A stretch of 64,000 nt of DNA, taken from contig QCNS01000002.1 in assembly GCA_003210055.1 (NCBI GenBank), positions 1-64,000 of the forward strand, written 5' to 3'. This document shows, piece after piece, positions 1 through 8,875 of this stretch. Made by a program: the position numbers and the translations under genes. The DNA is from SAR116 cluster bacterium AG-426-I14. Its GTDB lineage: Bacteria > Pseudomonadota > Alphaproteobacteria > Puniceispirillales > Marisalimonadaceae. Under the pieces are notes generated by a model that did not search any database, was not told the origin of the DNA, and saw only the letters and a program-made list of their open reading frames with translations. Every line of letters begins with the position of its first letter. Positions within the stretch are counted from its first letter, which is position 1.

Positions 1-1
1 T

Positions 2-334
2 AAAATGAATGAATGGATTGATTTTATGGAAGAAGTAATTATTCCATTTCAGGTTAAAAAGGGGATGGTTATTCATGGAAGCTTTACAGAAACCTCAAAA
101 GATATGTTTCTTCTTGAAAATAATGAAAGGGTAATGAAATCTTATAAAGACTCAAATTCTTATATTTGGATAAGGAGATTTGAAAACATTGAACATAAAA
201 ATAAACTCTATCAAAATGTTTATGAGAGTAATGAATGGATTAATGAAATAGCTCCCATAGTTGCAAGTTTGATAGATAGAAATTCTATAATCGTTCATAA
301 TATTATATCAACCGATTTATCAGTTATGAAATAA
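2..334 (+). CDS. NIPSNAP family protein, 5' end outside window
   Basis: The reading frame is open to the first base of the window, so the gene probably starts upstream. The 109 residues visible from the first ATG match the body of a NIPSNAP-type alpha/beta-barrel protein: MNEWIDFMEEVIIPFQ, then a conserved WIRRFE segment around residues 56-61, followed by a YESNEWINEI motif. Family members are about 100-110 residues and normally begin with a short YELRTYTL-like strand, which is missing here, so the ATG at 5 is likely internal. Function is not established; these are small dimeric proteins often annotated as hypothetical. It is convergent with lptD, with only 19 bases between their stops. Confidence 0.7.
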   Translation, partial: KMNEWIDFMEEVIIPFQVKKGMVIHGSFTETSKDMFLLENNERVMKSYKDSNSYIWIRRFENIEHKNKLYQNVYESNEWINEIAPIVASLIDRNSIIVHNIISTDLSVMK

Positions 335-353
335 ATTATTAATTATTGATAAC

Positions 354-2459
354 TTAATTTCCTAAATTTTTTAGTTTAACAGTTAGTTGTATAGAGTTTT
401 CTGGAGATATATCTCTATCCGAACTTCCACCATTATTTTTGTATTTTAGGTTAATAGATAAGCAATCTTGAAATAAATAATCAGATAAATAATCTATGTT
501 AATTTCTTCAGAAATTTTTTCTGAATTATCATTAGCTAAGTCAAATGAATTACTATATCCAATTTTCCAATTGTTAAAACTTTTGTTAAATCCAAAACTA
601 AATTGTTCTCGGTCTTTGTTATCATCTACAAGCTTATCTTTAATTGAACGAAAACTAGTAGTAAAATTTGTATTCAACAAAGTACCATTTAGCGTGAGGT
701 TTGACTGGTTAGGTTCTAAATTGTGATGGTCTAATAGAGAGTTGTAGTTAATGTTAAAGTCATCACTCAAGTACCAATTGAGATCAGTGATAAAATCAGA
801 TTGTCTATCGTAATAATCAATCAAACCGTTTTCAGTGCCTCCAATTCTTTGACTTTGGCCAACAAAAAAGTCGAAATCACCCATAGAATTAGATGTCAAA
901 AAAGTTTCAACCCCATAATTTATTTTCTGGTTGGTTTGAATATTATCTCTACCTTGATATTGATTTAAAAAAAATACATTTGAACTATCTATTCTATAAT
1001 TTGAGGAGTCTCTATTTGGAATAGAGTCAATTCTATCTGTAGAATAGATGGAAGAAAATTGTAACTTTGGTTCAAAAAACATATCAATATTTTTTCCCCT
1101 AGTTGTATATTCTCTGCTAGCTGAGAGACCTAGGCCAAAAGATAACCTATCAAGATATCTATTATCGTTTGTGTCACTGGTGGGTCTTGAGTTTATTGCA
1201 TACAAATCTAAACCTATTCCAGTATCAATTTGTATTTTATTATTTAAAAAATTAACTTTTTTCTGAATTTCTCCAGATCCTGACCATCTTTGTATATCAT
1301 AGTATTCATCATTATTTATTTCATGAGCTTTTAATTTTATATTGTAATCAATATTCTTAATTGAACCAAATCTATGATGTGAAATAAAAGGTTTCATAAT
1401 AGGTTCTTCATTAGAATTAACATTATTTTGTAAGCTTTCAATGTTATAAAATTCTATTTGTGAAATTTTATTTTTTGAAATTTTCTCAGCTCTTATAAAA
1501 GATTTATATTCACTTTCAGTATCAAAACCATATCTTCTCATAAATGTGTCTTGATCTGAATATTTTCCAACACTTTTAATATTCCAATTACCTTTAATCT
1601 CTGTTTCTAAATCATATTTAAAAGCTAGTACGTCATCATTATCTTTTTTATTTGTATTAAGAATTCCTGAATAGAAGTCAGTTTCAAGTGAAGATTTAAA
1701 GTATTTTTTTCTAAAATTTACTTGGCTTGCAATTCCATTTTTTCCTTTGCCATGTGTTGTTATTGTCATATCCCAAGTAGGATCTTTTGTCGTATAATAA
1801 TAAGGTATTGATGCCTCTAACTTGTTCTGGTTCGAATAAGAGATGGTTGGTGTAAGAAATCCACTTTTCTTACTAACTGTCCAATCGGGATGATTAATGG
1901 ATGGGATATAAAAAATAGGTACTGATAATAATTTTAATGTTACATTCTTATGAAAAATTGTTTTAGATTCTGGATCATGTTTTGAAGTTTCTGTACTTAA
2001 TTCCCAGATAGGCAACTCTCCATTTTTGAGATCACAATTACACGATGTATATGAACCATTTTCAAAAATACTAATTCCCTTCTCTTTTTTTATAAATTTC
2101 TTAGCCATAATCTTTGATTTATCTGAAAAAGTTCCATAAAATAGTGAAGCAGTTATATTTTTAAAATCATTCTCTAAAATTACTTTTTCAGATTGATAAA
2201 TTGAACCATCTGATTCATAAATTTTAACATTACCTGTTGCTACTCCTTTATCTTTAATTTTATCGTAGCGTATTTTGTCAGCTAGAATTCTTCTATTTTT
2301 ATTCTTGATTTCTACATTGCCAATAGCAATGATGACGTTATCATTTTCTTTAATTTCAAGAGAGTCACTAGTAAATTCAATACCTAATTTTTTATCAGAA
2401 TCAGAATAAGAGATATTTGAAATAAAGAAGATTAAGAATAGAAAAAAGATTAGTCTCAT
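354..2459 (-). CDS. lptD: LPS-assembly outer membrane protein LptD
   Basis: Outer-membrane beta-barrel that inserts lipopolysaccharide into the outer leaflet, as the last station of the Lpt bridge. The 701-residue product has an N-terminal signal peptide (MRLIFFLFLIFFISNISYS), an OstA/LptA-like jelly-roll domain at about residues 25-170 (repeated strands such as NVIIAIGNVEIKNKN and KGVATGNVKIYESDG), and a C-terminal barrel rich in alternating hydrophobic and aromatic residues. A CxC pair near residues 139-141 and a Cys near the C-terminus could form the disulfides known in the family. It is the last gene of a minus-strand group, 17 bases after the FAD-oxidase gene. The usual neighbours surA, pdxA and ksgA are not present. 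Confidence 0.9.
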   Translation of the reverse strand: MRLIFFLFLIFFISNISYSDSDKKLGIEFTSDSLEIKENDNVIIAIGNVEIKNKNRRILADKIRYDKIKDKGVATGNVKIYESDGSIYQSEKVILENDFKNITASLFYGTFSDKSKIMAKKFIKKEKGISIFENGSYTSCNCDLKNGELPIWELSTETSKHDPESKTIFHKNVTLKLLSVPIFYIPSINHPDWTVSKKSGFLTPTISYSNQNKLEASIPYYYTTKDPTWDMTITTHGKGKNGIASQVNFRKKYFKSSLETDFYSGILNTNKKDNDDVLAFKYDLETEIKGNWNIKSVGKYSDQDTFMRRYGFDTESEYKSFIRAEKISKNKISQIEFYNIESLQNNVNSNEEPIMKPFISHHRFGSIKNIDYNIKLKAHEINNDEYYDIQRWSGSGEIQKKVNFLNNKIQIDTGIGLDLYAINSRPTSDTNDNRYLDRLSFGLGLSASREYTTRGKNIDMFFEPKLQFSSIYSTDRIDSIPNRDSSNYRIDSSNVFFLNQYQGRDNIQTNQKINYGVETFLTSNSMGDFDFFVGQSQRIGGTENGLIDYYDRQSDFITDLNWYLSDDFNINYNSLLDHHNLEPNQSNLTLNGTLLNTNFTTSFRSIKDKLVDDNKDREQFSFGFNKSFNNWKIGYSNSFDLANDNSEKISEEINIDYLSDYLFQDCLSINLKYKNNGGSSDRDISPENSIQLTVKLKNLGN

Positions 2460-2476
2460 AATTTTTTATATTTTTT

Positions 2477-3931
2477 TTAATTAAAAATTTTACCTGGGTT
2501 CATAATATTGTTTGGATCAAACTGATTTTTAATATCTTTCATTAAATTATATGCTACAGAGTTTTTATGAAGCTTTAAACTTTTTTTTCTAAGTTGACCT
2601 ATACCATGTTCAGCTGAGAAAGATCCATTATTTTTAATAACAATTTCATAAATTTTTTCGGTTATTTCTGCAGATTTATTTTTAAAACCGTCAGGCAATC
2701 CTCCATCTCCAAAAACATTATAATGAAGATTACCATCTCCAAGATGACCAAAATAAATTGTTCTACTATTTGGTACTTCTTTTTTAAGCATATTTTGAGT
2801 CTCATTATGAAACTTTTCAATATTACATAAAGGTAGTGAAACATCGTGTTTTAGACATTTTATTGCACCGCATTTTTCGAGTTCTTTTTTTTCAGACTCT
2901 GCAGCTCTTTCTCTAATATCCCATAATTGATGACTCTCAGAACTATTTTTACAAATTATAGCATCTGCTATAATTTTTTTTTCAAAAGAATATGATAATA
3001 ATTTTTCTAACTTGTCATAAAGGTTTGTTGAGCCATTAGAATTTATTTTTGCATCATCCTCAGATGTACTAGAAATTTCTATAAGAACTCCCATTTCTGG
3101 GATTGAGTCAAATGGAATAGTTATATTTTCAATGTTGTTTGATGCAACTTCCCAAAATGTTTTTGGCATTAGTTCGAAAGCCTCAATTCCATTAGGAATT
3201 TCATTTTGAAAAATACTTAGTAATTCAATAGCATTTTTTATTGTCTTGGCTTCGGCAAATGCAGTCAATTTAATTTTTGGAATAGGGAATAGCTTTAATG
3301 TTGCCGCTGTTATTATTCCTAACGTACCCTCAGCACCAATAAAAATATTTTTCAGATCATAACCGGTATTATCTTTTTTTAAATTACTAAGTAAATTTAA
3401 AATTCGTCCATCAGGCAAAACAACTTCTATACCTATACATAGTTCTCTAGTAGTTCCATATTTAAGTACATTAATTCCACCAGCATTTGTTGATAAATTT
3501 CCTCCTATCATACAAGATCCTTTAGCACCCAGGTTAAGTGGAAAGAATAATTCTAATTTTTCGACATAATCATGAATATCAGATAATATTACGCCTGATT
3601 CAACAGTCAAAGATTTTGAGTTTTTATCAATTGTCCTAATTTTATCTAATTTTTCTGTAGATAATATTATTGAGTTTTGGCCTTTTATCGGTGTTGCTCC
3701 TCCGCATAAACTTGTATTACCCCCTTGTGGTATAACACCTAGATTAAATTTATTTGCAAATTTTAAGATATTAGAAACTTCAATTTTATTGCATGGTTTT
3801 AAAACTCCCAAAGTTTCTCCATGAAACTGCCCTCTCCAATCAGTAGTATATTTTTTATGGTCTTCTTGATTAAAAATAGGTTTATGGTTTAACGAAAGTT
3901 TTAATATTTCTTTTTTTAATTTATTTATCAT
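2477..3931 (-). CDS. FAD-linked oxidase, D-2-hydroxyglutarate / D-lactate dehydrogenase type
   Basis: 484-residue flavoprotein of the GlcD/D2HGDH/DLD family, oxidising a D-2-hydroxyacid to the 2-oxoacid. The N-terminal PCMH-type FAD-binding domain shows PQGGNTSLCGGATP (about residues 68-81), GCMIGGNLSTNAGG and GAEGTLGIITAATL. The C-terminal FAD-oxidase domain carries the metal-site motif HLGDGNLHYNV and the late SAEHGIGQLRKK motif. Length and motif spacing are like bacterial D-2-hydroxyglutarate dehydrogenases, but the substrate cannot be fixed from sequence alone; D-lactate or glycolate are alternatives. The first 11 bases overlap the end of the CysQ-Sua5 gene, indicating co-transcription. 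Confidence 0.85.
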   Translation of the reverse strand: MINKLKKEILKLSLNHKPIFNQEDHKKYTTDWRGQFHGETLGVLKPCNKIEVSNILKFANKFNLGVIPQGGNTSLCGGATPIKGQNSIILSTEKLDKIRTIDKNSKSLTVESGVILSDIHDYVEKLELFFPLNLGAKGSCMIGGNLSTNAGGINVLKYGTTRELCIGIEVVLPDGRILNLLSNLKKDNTGYDLKNIFIGAEGTLGIITAATLKLFPIPKIKLTAFAEAKTIKNAIELLSIFQNEIPNGIEAFELMPKTFWEVASNNIENITIPFDSIPEMGVLIEISSTSEDDAKINSNGSTNLYDKLEKLLSYSFEKKIIADAIICKNSSESHQLWDIRERAAESEKKELEKCGAIKCLKHDVSLPLCNIEKFHNETQNMLKKEVPNSRTIYFGHLGDGNLHYNVFGDGGLPDGFKNKSAEITEKIYEIVIKNNGSFSAEHGIGQLRKKSLKLHKNSVAYNLMKDIKNQFDPNNIMNPGKIFN

Positions 3932-5705
3932 TTGAAGCTCTTATTAATCTGTCATTTATTGCTTTACCAAGACCTCTCATAGGTATTGGAGGTACTTGTA
4001 TATATTTTAGATTGTAACTATCCAAATATCTTAACCCCTCATATAATAATGATGCAGCTTGAAGCAAATTTTCACTAGGACTTAAGTTAAATTCTTTTTT
4101 AATGTTTTGGAAGTTTTTTGTTGCTTTTCCAAAGTTTAAAACACCAGATCCTAAAATATATTTTTTCTGATTAATTAAGACTTTTGTTTTTGGAGAATAG
4201 TGACTAGTCATCATTCCGGGAGATAATAATGTTTGATTATTAGAATAATTAAAAGTTTTAAGATTAGTAAAGTATTTAATCATATCTGAAGTGATATAAC
4301 CCTCTCTTAAAATGATTGGAAGCTCTCCTCTACAATCAATCACTGTTGATTCTAAACCAATTTCACAGCTACCAAAGTCTAAAATTTTACTAATTTCCCA
4401 AGACTTATTTTTTAGTTTTGTACCGAAATCACTAATAATATGTTTCGCAGATGTTGGACTTACGTGACCAGATTTATTAGCACTAGGTGCTAAAATGGGA
4501 GTATCAAGTTTATCAAGTAAATCAAGAGCTACTGGATGTGAAGGAACTCTCAGTGCAATTGATGACTTACCTTGTGAAGCTATTTTTGCTAAATTACTAT
4601 TGTAGTTAGTTTGTAAAACAATTGTTAATGGACCAGGCCAAAATTTTTTGGCAATACTTTCTGCAATTTTTGTAAATTGTCCTATTTTTCTAGCTTCTTG
4701 AATGCTTTTAATGTGAGCAATAAGAGGATTATTTTTTGGTCTATTTTTAGCACTATAAATTGCATTAATTGCTAAATCACTATTACCTATACCTCCAAGA
4801 CCATAAACTGTCTCTGTGGGAAAACAAACTAATTTATTATTTCTCAAGTCCTTTGTCGCATCATTGATTTCTTTTTGATATTCATTTCTATTTGTTAAAA
4901 TATCACCAATAACAAAAACACTTGGTATTCTTTTTTTTGTTTTACCAATAGCGACAAAGTTTTTATTTCTGAATCCTGTTTTTCCATAAGCTAATTCCAA
5001 ACCATTCTCAGTTAATATGTTTCCGCCAGCGCATTTCAATATACTATGTCCTGCGGCCGTATCCCATTCCATAGTAGGGGTGTTACGAGGATAGATATCA
5101 GCCAACCCTTCAGCTATATGACAAAATTTTAGACTAGATCCTATATTAATTACCTCATTTGGTTTAATTAATTTAATCCAATCATCCAATTTAAAATTCG
5201 TATGGTTTTTACTTGCTATTACTTTGAAATTATCTCGAATTAAATTTTTACATTTGATTTGTTTAGACTTTTTAATATCGAAATCATTCTTGATTTTCCA
5301 AGATTTATTATTGAAGTTATACCATACAGTTTTATTACTAGGCTGTGCTACTAATCCAAAAATAGGTGAATTAAACTGTATTAAACTGAAATTTACTGAA
5401 AAGGTTTCTTTGCCATTTATGAATTCCTTTGTACCATCAATGGGATCTATCAACCAAAATCTTTCAGAGTTTACTGAAAAACTTGAATTATAATTTTCTT
5501 CTGAAACAATGACATCATTTGGAAAAATGCTTTTCATTCCTTTTATAATTATGTCATTAACATCTATATCTGCCTTAGTTAAAGGAGAATAGTCGTTCTT
5601 TAACTTAAAGTTTCCTCTACTATTAGATTTGAAATGATGCATAGCACAATCGCAACAAGTTTTTGAGAGTTTTATTAAAAATTGCAATTGACTTTCATTT
5701 ATCAT
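3921..5705 (-). CDS. CysQ-like phosphatase fused to Sua5 threonylcarbamoyl-AMP synthase
   Basis: 594-residue two-domain protein. Residues 1-255 are an inositol-monophosphatase-fold CysQ-type 3'(2'),5'-bisphosphate nucleotidase with the metal motif DPIDGTKEF at 87-95 and EWDTAAGHSIL at 213-223. Residues about 265-594 are a Sua5/YrdC L-threonylcarbamoyladenylate synthase with PTETVYGLG at 296-304, KNRPKNNPL, SIALRVPSHP, APSANKSG and GLESTVID, followed by the Sua5-specific linker SPGMMTSHYSPK and C-terminal domain. Both active sites look intact. CysQ removes pAp from sulfate assimilation; Sua5 makes the t6A precursor of tRNAs reading ANN codons. The reading frame is continuous through the junction. 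It overlaps the glycosylase gene upstream and the FAD-oxidase gene downstream by 11 bases each. Confidence 0.88.
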   Translation of the reverse strand: MINESQLQFLIKLSKTCCDCAMHHFKSNSRGNFKLKNDYSPLTKADIDVNDIIIKGMKSIFPNDVIVSEENYNSSFSVNSERFWLIDPIDGTKEFINGKETFSVNFSLIQFNSPIFGLVAQPSNKTVWYNFNNKSWKIKNDFDIKKSKQIKCKNLIRDNFKVIASKNHTNFKLDDWIKLIKPNEVINIGSSLKFCHIAEGLADIYPRNTPTMEWDTAAGHSILKCAGGNILTENGLELAYGKTGFRNKNFVAIGKTKKRIPSVFVIGDILTNRNEYQKEINDATKDLRNNKLVCFPTETVYGLGGIGNSDLAINAIYSAKNRPKNNPLIAHIKSIQEARKIGQFTKIAESIAKKFWPGPLTIVLQTNYNSNLAKIASQGKSSIALRVPSHPVALDLLDKLDTPILAPSANKSGHVSPTSAKHIISDFGTKLKNKSWEISKILDFGSCEIGLESTVIDCRGELPIILREGYITSDMIKYFTNLKTFNYSNNQTLLSPGMMTSHYSPKTKVLINQKKYILGSGVLNFGKATKNFQNIKKEFNLSPSENLLQAASLLYEGLRYLDSYNLKYIQVPPIPMRGLGKAINDRLIRASNDK

Positions 5706-6327
5706 GATTAATACTTTTCAAGACCCCATGGTAGTGCCAAAGTATTAAAGCTGCAGCACCCCTAAAAGGTTTCCATTTTTTTGATATTTTATTCATATAT
5801 TCATTATTAGGTCTAATTTTTAAATTATTTAATTTTTTGATGGATTCTTGAAGTGCAAGATCGCTTCCAGGCCAAGCGTCAACATCTTGAAGCGCAAACA
5901 ACATATAGTTTTTAATAGTCCACTCACCAATTCCATTTAAGCTAATTAAACTTTTAAAAACCTCCTCACTAGGAAGGTTTTGAAATGTTTTTAGTCTTAT
6001 CTCTTTATTTACTATTTTGTTTGCAAGATTATGCAAATATTTACATTTTTGCAAAGATAAACCTCTACTCTTTAATTCTAATAAATCTATTTTTAAAATA
6101 TTTTTTACACATAGTAAATTTTCAGAATTCAATTTTAGGTAAATGCTTTCAGCGGCAGATCTTGAAATTTGTTGTCCGATAATTATTCTAGCTAAAGATG
6201 CAAAATTATTAGGTATACTTCTGTCCCCAGGCAAACCATACTTCTTTATAATGTTATCAAATAGAATATCTTTTTTTTGCAATTCATTAAAAGCAAAGTG
6301 CATTTTTTTTTTCCAAAATTGTTTCAT
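5695..6327 (-). CDS. DNA-3-methyladenine glycosylase II (AlkA-like, HhH-GPD)
   Basis: 210-residue base-excision repair glycosylase that removes alkylated purines. The HhH-GPD superfamily core is visible: ASLARIIIGQQIS near residues 43-55, the helix-hairpin-helix LNGIGEWTIKNYML near 133-146, and the catalytic GPD-type Asp in WPGSDLALQ about 16 residues later. It lacks the N-terminal TBP-like domain of E. coli AlkA, as usual for the short alphaproteobacterial form. First gene of the minus-strand group, overlapping the CysQ-Sua5 gene by 11 bases. No Ada-type regulator is adjacent. Confidence 0.88.
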   Translation of the reverse strand: MKQFWKKKMHFAFNELQKKDILFDNIIKKYGLPGDRSIPNNFASLARIIIGQQISRSAAESIYLKLNSENLLCVKNILKIDLLELKSRGLSLQKCKYLHNLANKIVNKEIRLKTFQNLPSEEVFKSLISLNGIGEWTIKNYMLFALQDVDAWPGSDLALQESIKKLNNLKIRPNNEYMNKISKKWKPFRGAAALILWHYHGVLKSINHDK

Positions 6328-6391
6328 AAATTACATATTAATATTTTTTTTTTTCTTAACAATTAGTAATATTAAATGCATGATTTAATTC

Positions 6392-7021
6392 ATGTATGTT
6401 TGGGATATCAATCTTAGAATTTTTCATTGGTTACTTGTATTTTTTATTACTTTTTCAATTATTTCTGCAAAAATTGATAATTTGTTTTTACATCAATATT
6501 TTGGTTCAATTAGTTTGGGCTTAATTATTTTTAGAATTTTTTGGGGTTTTTTTGGATCATATAACGCTATTTTTAAAAATTTTTTTTATGGTCCCAAAGA
6601 AATTTTTAATTACTTGAAAGGAAAAAAAGTAAATAATAAGAAAACAGGCCACAACCCCTTAGGCAGTTTATCTGTATTCAGTTTTTATATTTTAATAACT
6701 GTTTTATCTATTTCAGGATTATTTTCCAGTGATGATATTCTTTTTGATGGGCCCTTAGTTTCATACCTTCCAGAATATACTATTCATTTTACAAAAATTC
6801 ATAATTTGTCCCATTATTTTATTTATTTTCTTATAACAATACATATTCTAGCTATTTTCTATTATCAGTTAATAAAGAAACAAAAATTAATAAATCAAAT
6901 GATTGATGGTAGACCTAGAAATTATCAAATTATAGTTGAAGAAACTAAATTTAATAAAAATGTTCTTGGATTTACTGTACTAATTTCATGTATAATTATA
7001 CCAATTATATTGTTGGTCTAA
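6392..7021 (+). CDS. Cytochrome b561 family membrane protein
   Basis: 209-residue integral membrane protein of the b561/hydrogenase b-subunit type (PF01292-like, COG3658). It opens with YVWDINLRIFHWLLVFF, the typical first helix with its haem-ligating His, and has about four further hydrophobic segments, including a late IHNLSHYFIYFLITIHILAI stretch carrying more His residues. It likely passes electrons between the quinone pool and a periplasmic partner. No partner c-type cytochrome gene is adjacent. It stands alone on the plus strand, between the minus-strand alkA-like gene and the minus-strand GlcG-like gene. Confidence 0.82.
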   Translation: MYVWDINLRIFHWLLVFFITFSIISAKIDNLFLHQYFGSISLGLIIFRIFWGFFGSYNAIFKNFFYGPKEIFNYLKGKKVNNKKTGHNPLGSLSVFSFYILITVLSISGLFSSDDILFDGPLVSYLPEYTIHFTKIHNLSHYFIYFLITIHILAIFYYQLIKKQKLINQMIDGRPRNYQIIVEETKFNKNVLGFTVLISCIIIPIILLV

Positions 7022-7033
7022 TCTAAAAAAATG

Positions 7034-7465
7034 TCATCCAGTGTCAGCTACAAAACCCTCAGATTCTATTCCAGCTACTGCTGCTATTTCGTCATTATCA
7101 GAACTATCGCCAGATATACCTAAAGAACCAATTATATTTTTTTCATCATCTCTAATTAATACACCACCTGGGACAGAAACTAAATTTCCATTTTCTAGAC
7201 TATTTACAGCATTGATAAAATATGCTTGTTCTTCAGCTCTATTAAATAATGCTCTTGAACCCATACCCATTTTATAAGCTCCATTAGCTTTACCAAATGC
7301 TATTTTAAATCTTATTGGACTAATACCATCCTCACCAAGACATGCTTTTATTGATCCTCTATGATCAAGAATTGTAACCATAATAGGGTTGAGTTTTAAC
7401 TCTCTTGCTTTTTTGATTGATGCATCTATAATCCTAATTGCTATATCTTTGTTGATATTTTTCAT
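7034..7465 (-). CDS. GlcG/HbpS-type haem-degrading family protein (DUF336)
   Basis: 143-residue protein of the GlcG/HbpS (DUF336) family. Diagnostic segments are MVTILDHRGSIKACLGEDG (about 24-43), GVLIRDDEKNIIGSLGISGDSSDNDEIAAVAGI toward the C-terminus (read in two blocks), and a central FINAVNSLENGNLVSVPGG. Family members bind haem or cobalamin, or serve as accessory proteins in glycolate metabolism; the precise role here is unknown. No signal peptide is visible, so it is probably cytoplasmic. An AGGAG-like ribosome-binding site (in reverse complement, near 7472) supports the start. Its 3' end faces the b561 gene 12 bases away. Confidence 0.85.
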   Translation of the reverse strand: MKNINKDIAIRIIDASIKKARELKLNPIMVTILDHRGSIKACLGEDGISPIRFKIAFGKANGAYKMGMGSRALFNRAEEQAYFINAVNSLENGNLVSVPGGVLIRDDEKNIIGSLGISGDSSDNDEIAAVAGIESEGFVADTG

Positions 7466-7529
7466 GTGTTTCTCCTATTATAAACTTAAAAAATAATAAA
7501 AATATAAAATATAAAAATTATAATTTACC

Positions 7530-8501
7530 ATGCTAACAGATAATTTTATTAAACATTTTAACAAAAAAAAAATACATGATAATGAAATTATTGTAGCAAC
7601 CTTTTACAAATTTATTCAATTAAAAAAAATTATAGAAATTAGGGAGTGTTTTATTAGTTATACAAAGCATTCAAATATCAAAGGGACTATTTTGTTAGCA
7701 AATGAAGGTATAAATGGAACCATAGCAGGGAAAAAAAAAGATTTACAAAGATTTTTTAAAAACATGTCATTGCATAAAGAATTTTCTGATTTAAGACCGA
7801 AATATTCAGTTTGTATTAAAATTCCATTTTTAAGACTAAAAATTAGACTTAAAAAAGAAATTGTAACAATAGGGAAAAAAAACGTTAAGCCAATCAAAAT
7901 AGTCGGAGATTATATTTCTCCTCAAGAATGGAACAAGTTTATAAATCAATCCAAAACATTATTGATTGATACTAGAAACGATTATGAAATATCAATTGGT
8001 TCTTTTAAAAATGCAGTTAATCCTAACATTAAAAGTTTTAGAGATTTTCCTGATTGGGTAAATAAAAATTTAGTAAATAAAAATATTTCAAAGAATACTC
8101 AAATAGGTATGTATTGTACTGGCGGTATAAGATGTGAAAAATCTACATCATATTTAAAAAAAATTGGTTATAAAAATGTTTCTCATCTAGAAGGGGGTAT
8201 CCTAAAATATCTTGAACAAATTCCAAAAAGAGAAAGTTTATGGCGAGGTGAGTGTTTTGTTTTCGATTACAGAGTTTCAGTTGAACATGGTTTAAAAGTT
8301 GGTAATTATGAAATGTGTTTTGCTTGCAGAATGCCTCTTAGCAAGAATGATATGCTAGAATCTAATTATATAGAGGGCAAAAGTTGTAAATACTGTATTA
8401 ACAAAATATCTGAAAAACAAAAAAAACGATTCAGTGAAAGACAAAAACAAATAGAATTACAAAAAAACAAGCATCTTGGACCAAAAAAACGGATCTATTA
8501 A
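7530..8501 (+). CDS. trhO: tRNA uridine(34) hydroxylase, rhodanese family
   Basis: 323-residue rhodanese-domain protein of the YceA/UPF0176 family, which hydroxylates wobble uridine 34 to give ho5U in tRNAs. The N-terminal acylphosphatase-like domain contains GTILLANEGINGTIAG (about 52-67). The rhodanese domain follows, with LIDTRNDYEISIGSF and the active-site loop MYCTGGIRCEKS. The C-terminal region has the family signature GECFVFDYRVSVEHGL and a Cys cluster (CFACRMPLS, CKYC) that may bind zinc. Length is slightly below the E. coli enzyme. The end overlaps the ArsC-like gene on the other strand by 4 bases. Confidence 0.92.
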   Translation: MLTDNFIKHFNKKKIHDNEIIVATFYKFIQLKKIIEIRECFISYTKHSNIKGTILLANEGINGTIAGKKKDLQRFFKNMSLHKEFSDLRPKYSVCIKIPFLRLKIRLKKEIVTIGKKNVKPIKIVGDYISPQEWNKFINQSKTLLIDTRNDYEISIGSFKNAVNPNIKSFRDFPDWVNKNLVNKNISKNTQIGMYCTGGIRCEKSTSYLKKIGYKNVSHLEGGILKYLEQIPKRESLWRGECFVFDYRVSVEHGLKVGNYEMCFACRMPLSKNDMLESNYIEGKSCKYCINKISEKQKKRFSERQKQIELQKNKHLGPKKRIY

Positions 8502-8875
8502 ATTAAGAAGTCTAGGATTCTTTCTGGAGGTCTACATATTATTGATCTCTTGACTTTACCATTTTTGATTATTACTACGATTGGACGTTGAATTAAAATA
8601 GGATTTTTTTTTAACATATCAATAATACTATCAATATTTAAATCTGTGTTAATATGCTTAAATTTTGTTTTAAATAATTTTTCATTCCTTCTTATTACAC
8701 CATTGATATTTTCATTAAGAGCTTTCAGAGTTTCTCTAAGAAACAAAAGATCAAGGGTTTCATTTAAATAATTGATAGTTTCAAAATTTACTTTTTTTTC
8801 TTTTAATATTTTTATCACAGCTCTTGACTTAGAACATTTATTGTTATGAAATATTCTTAATTCATAACTTTTCAT
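8498..8875 (-). CDS. ArsC/Spx-family thioredoxin-fold reductase
   Basis: 125-residue ArsC-type protein. It begins with a beta-strand and the redox site NKCSKSR (Cys at about residue 14) and ends with the family motif QRPIVVIIKNGK followed by CRPPERILDFL. This matches glutathione/glutaredoxin-dependent arsenate reductases and the related YfgD group. No arsenite pump or ArsR regulator lies nearby, so arsenate need not be the physiological substrate. Its start overlaps the stop of the upstream molybdopterin-binding protein gene by 4 bases (ATGA), so the two are translationally coupled. Confidence 0.82.
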   Translation of the reverse strand: MKSYELRIFHNNKCSKSRAVIKILKEKKVNFETINYLNETLDLLFLRETLKALNENINGVIRRNEKLFKTKFKHINTDLNIDSIIDMLKKNPILIQRPIVVIIKNGKVKRSIICRPPERILDFLI

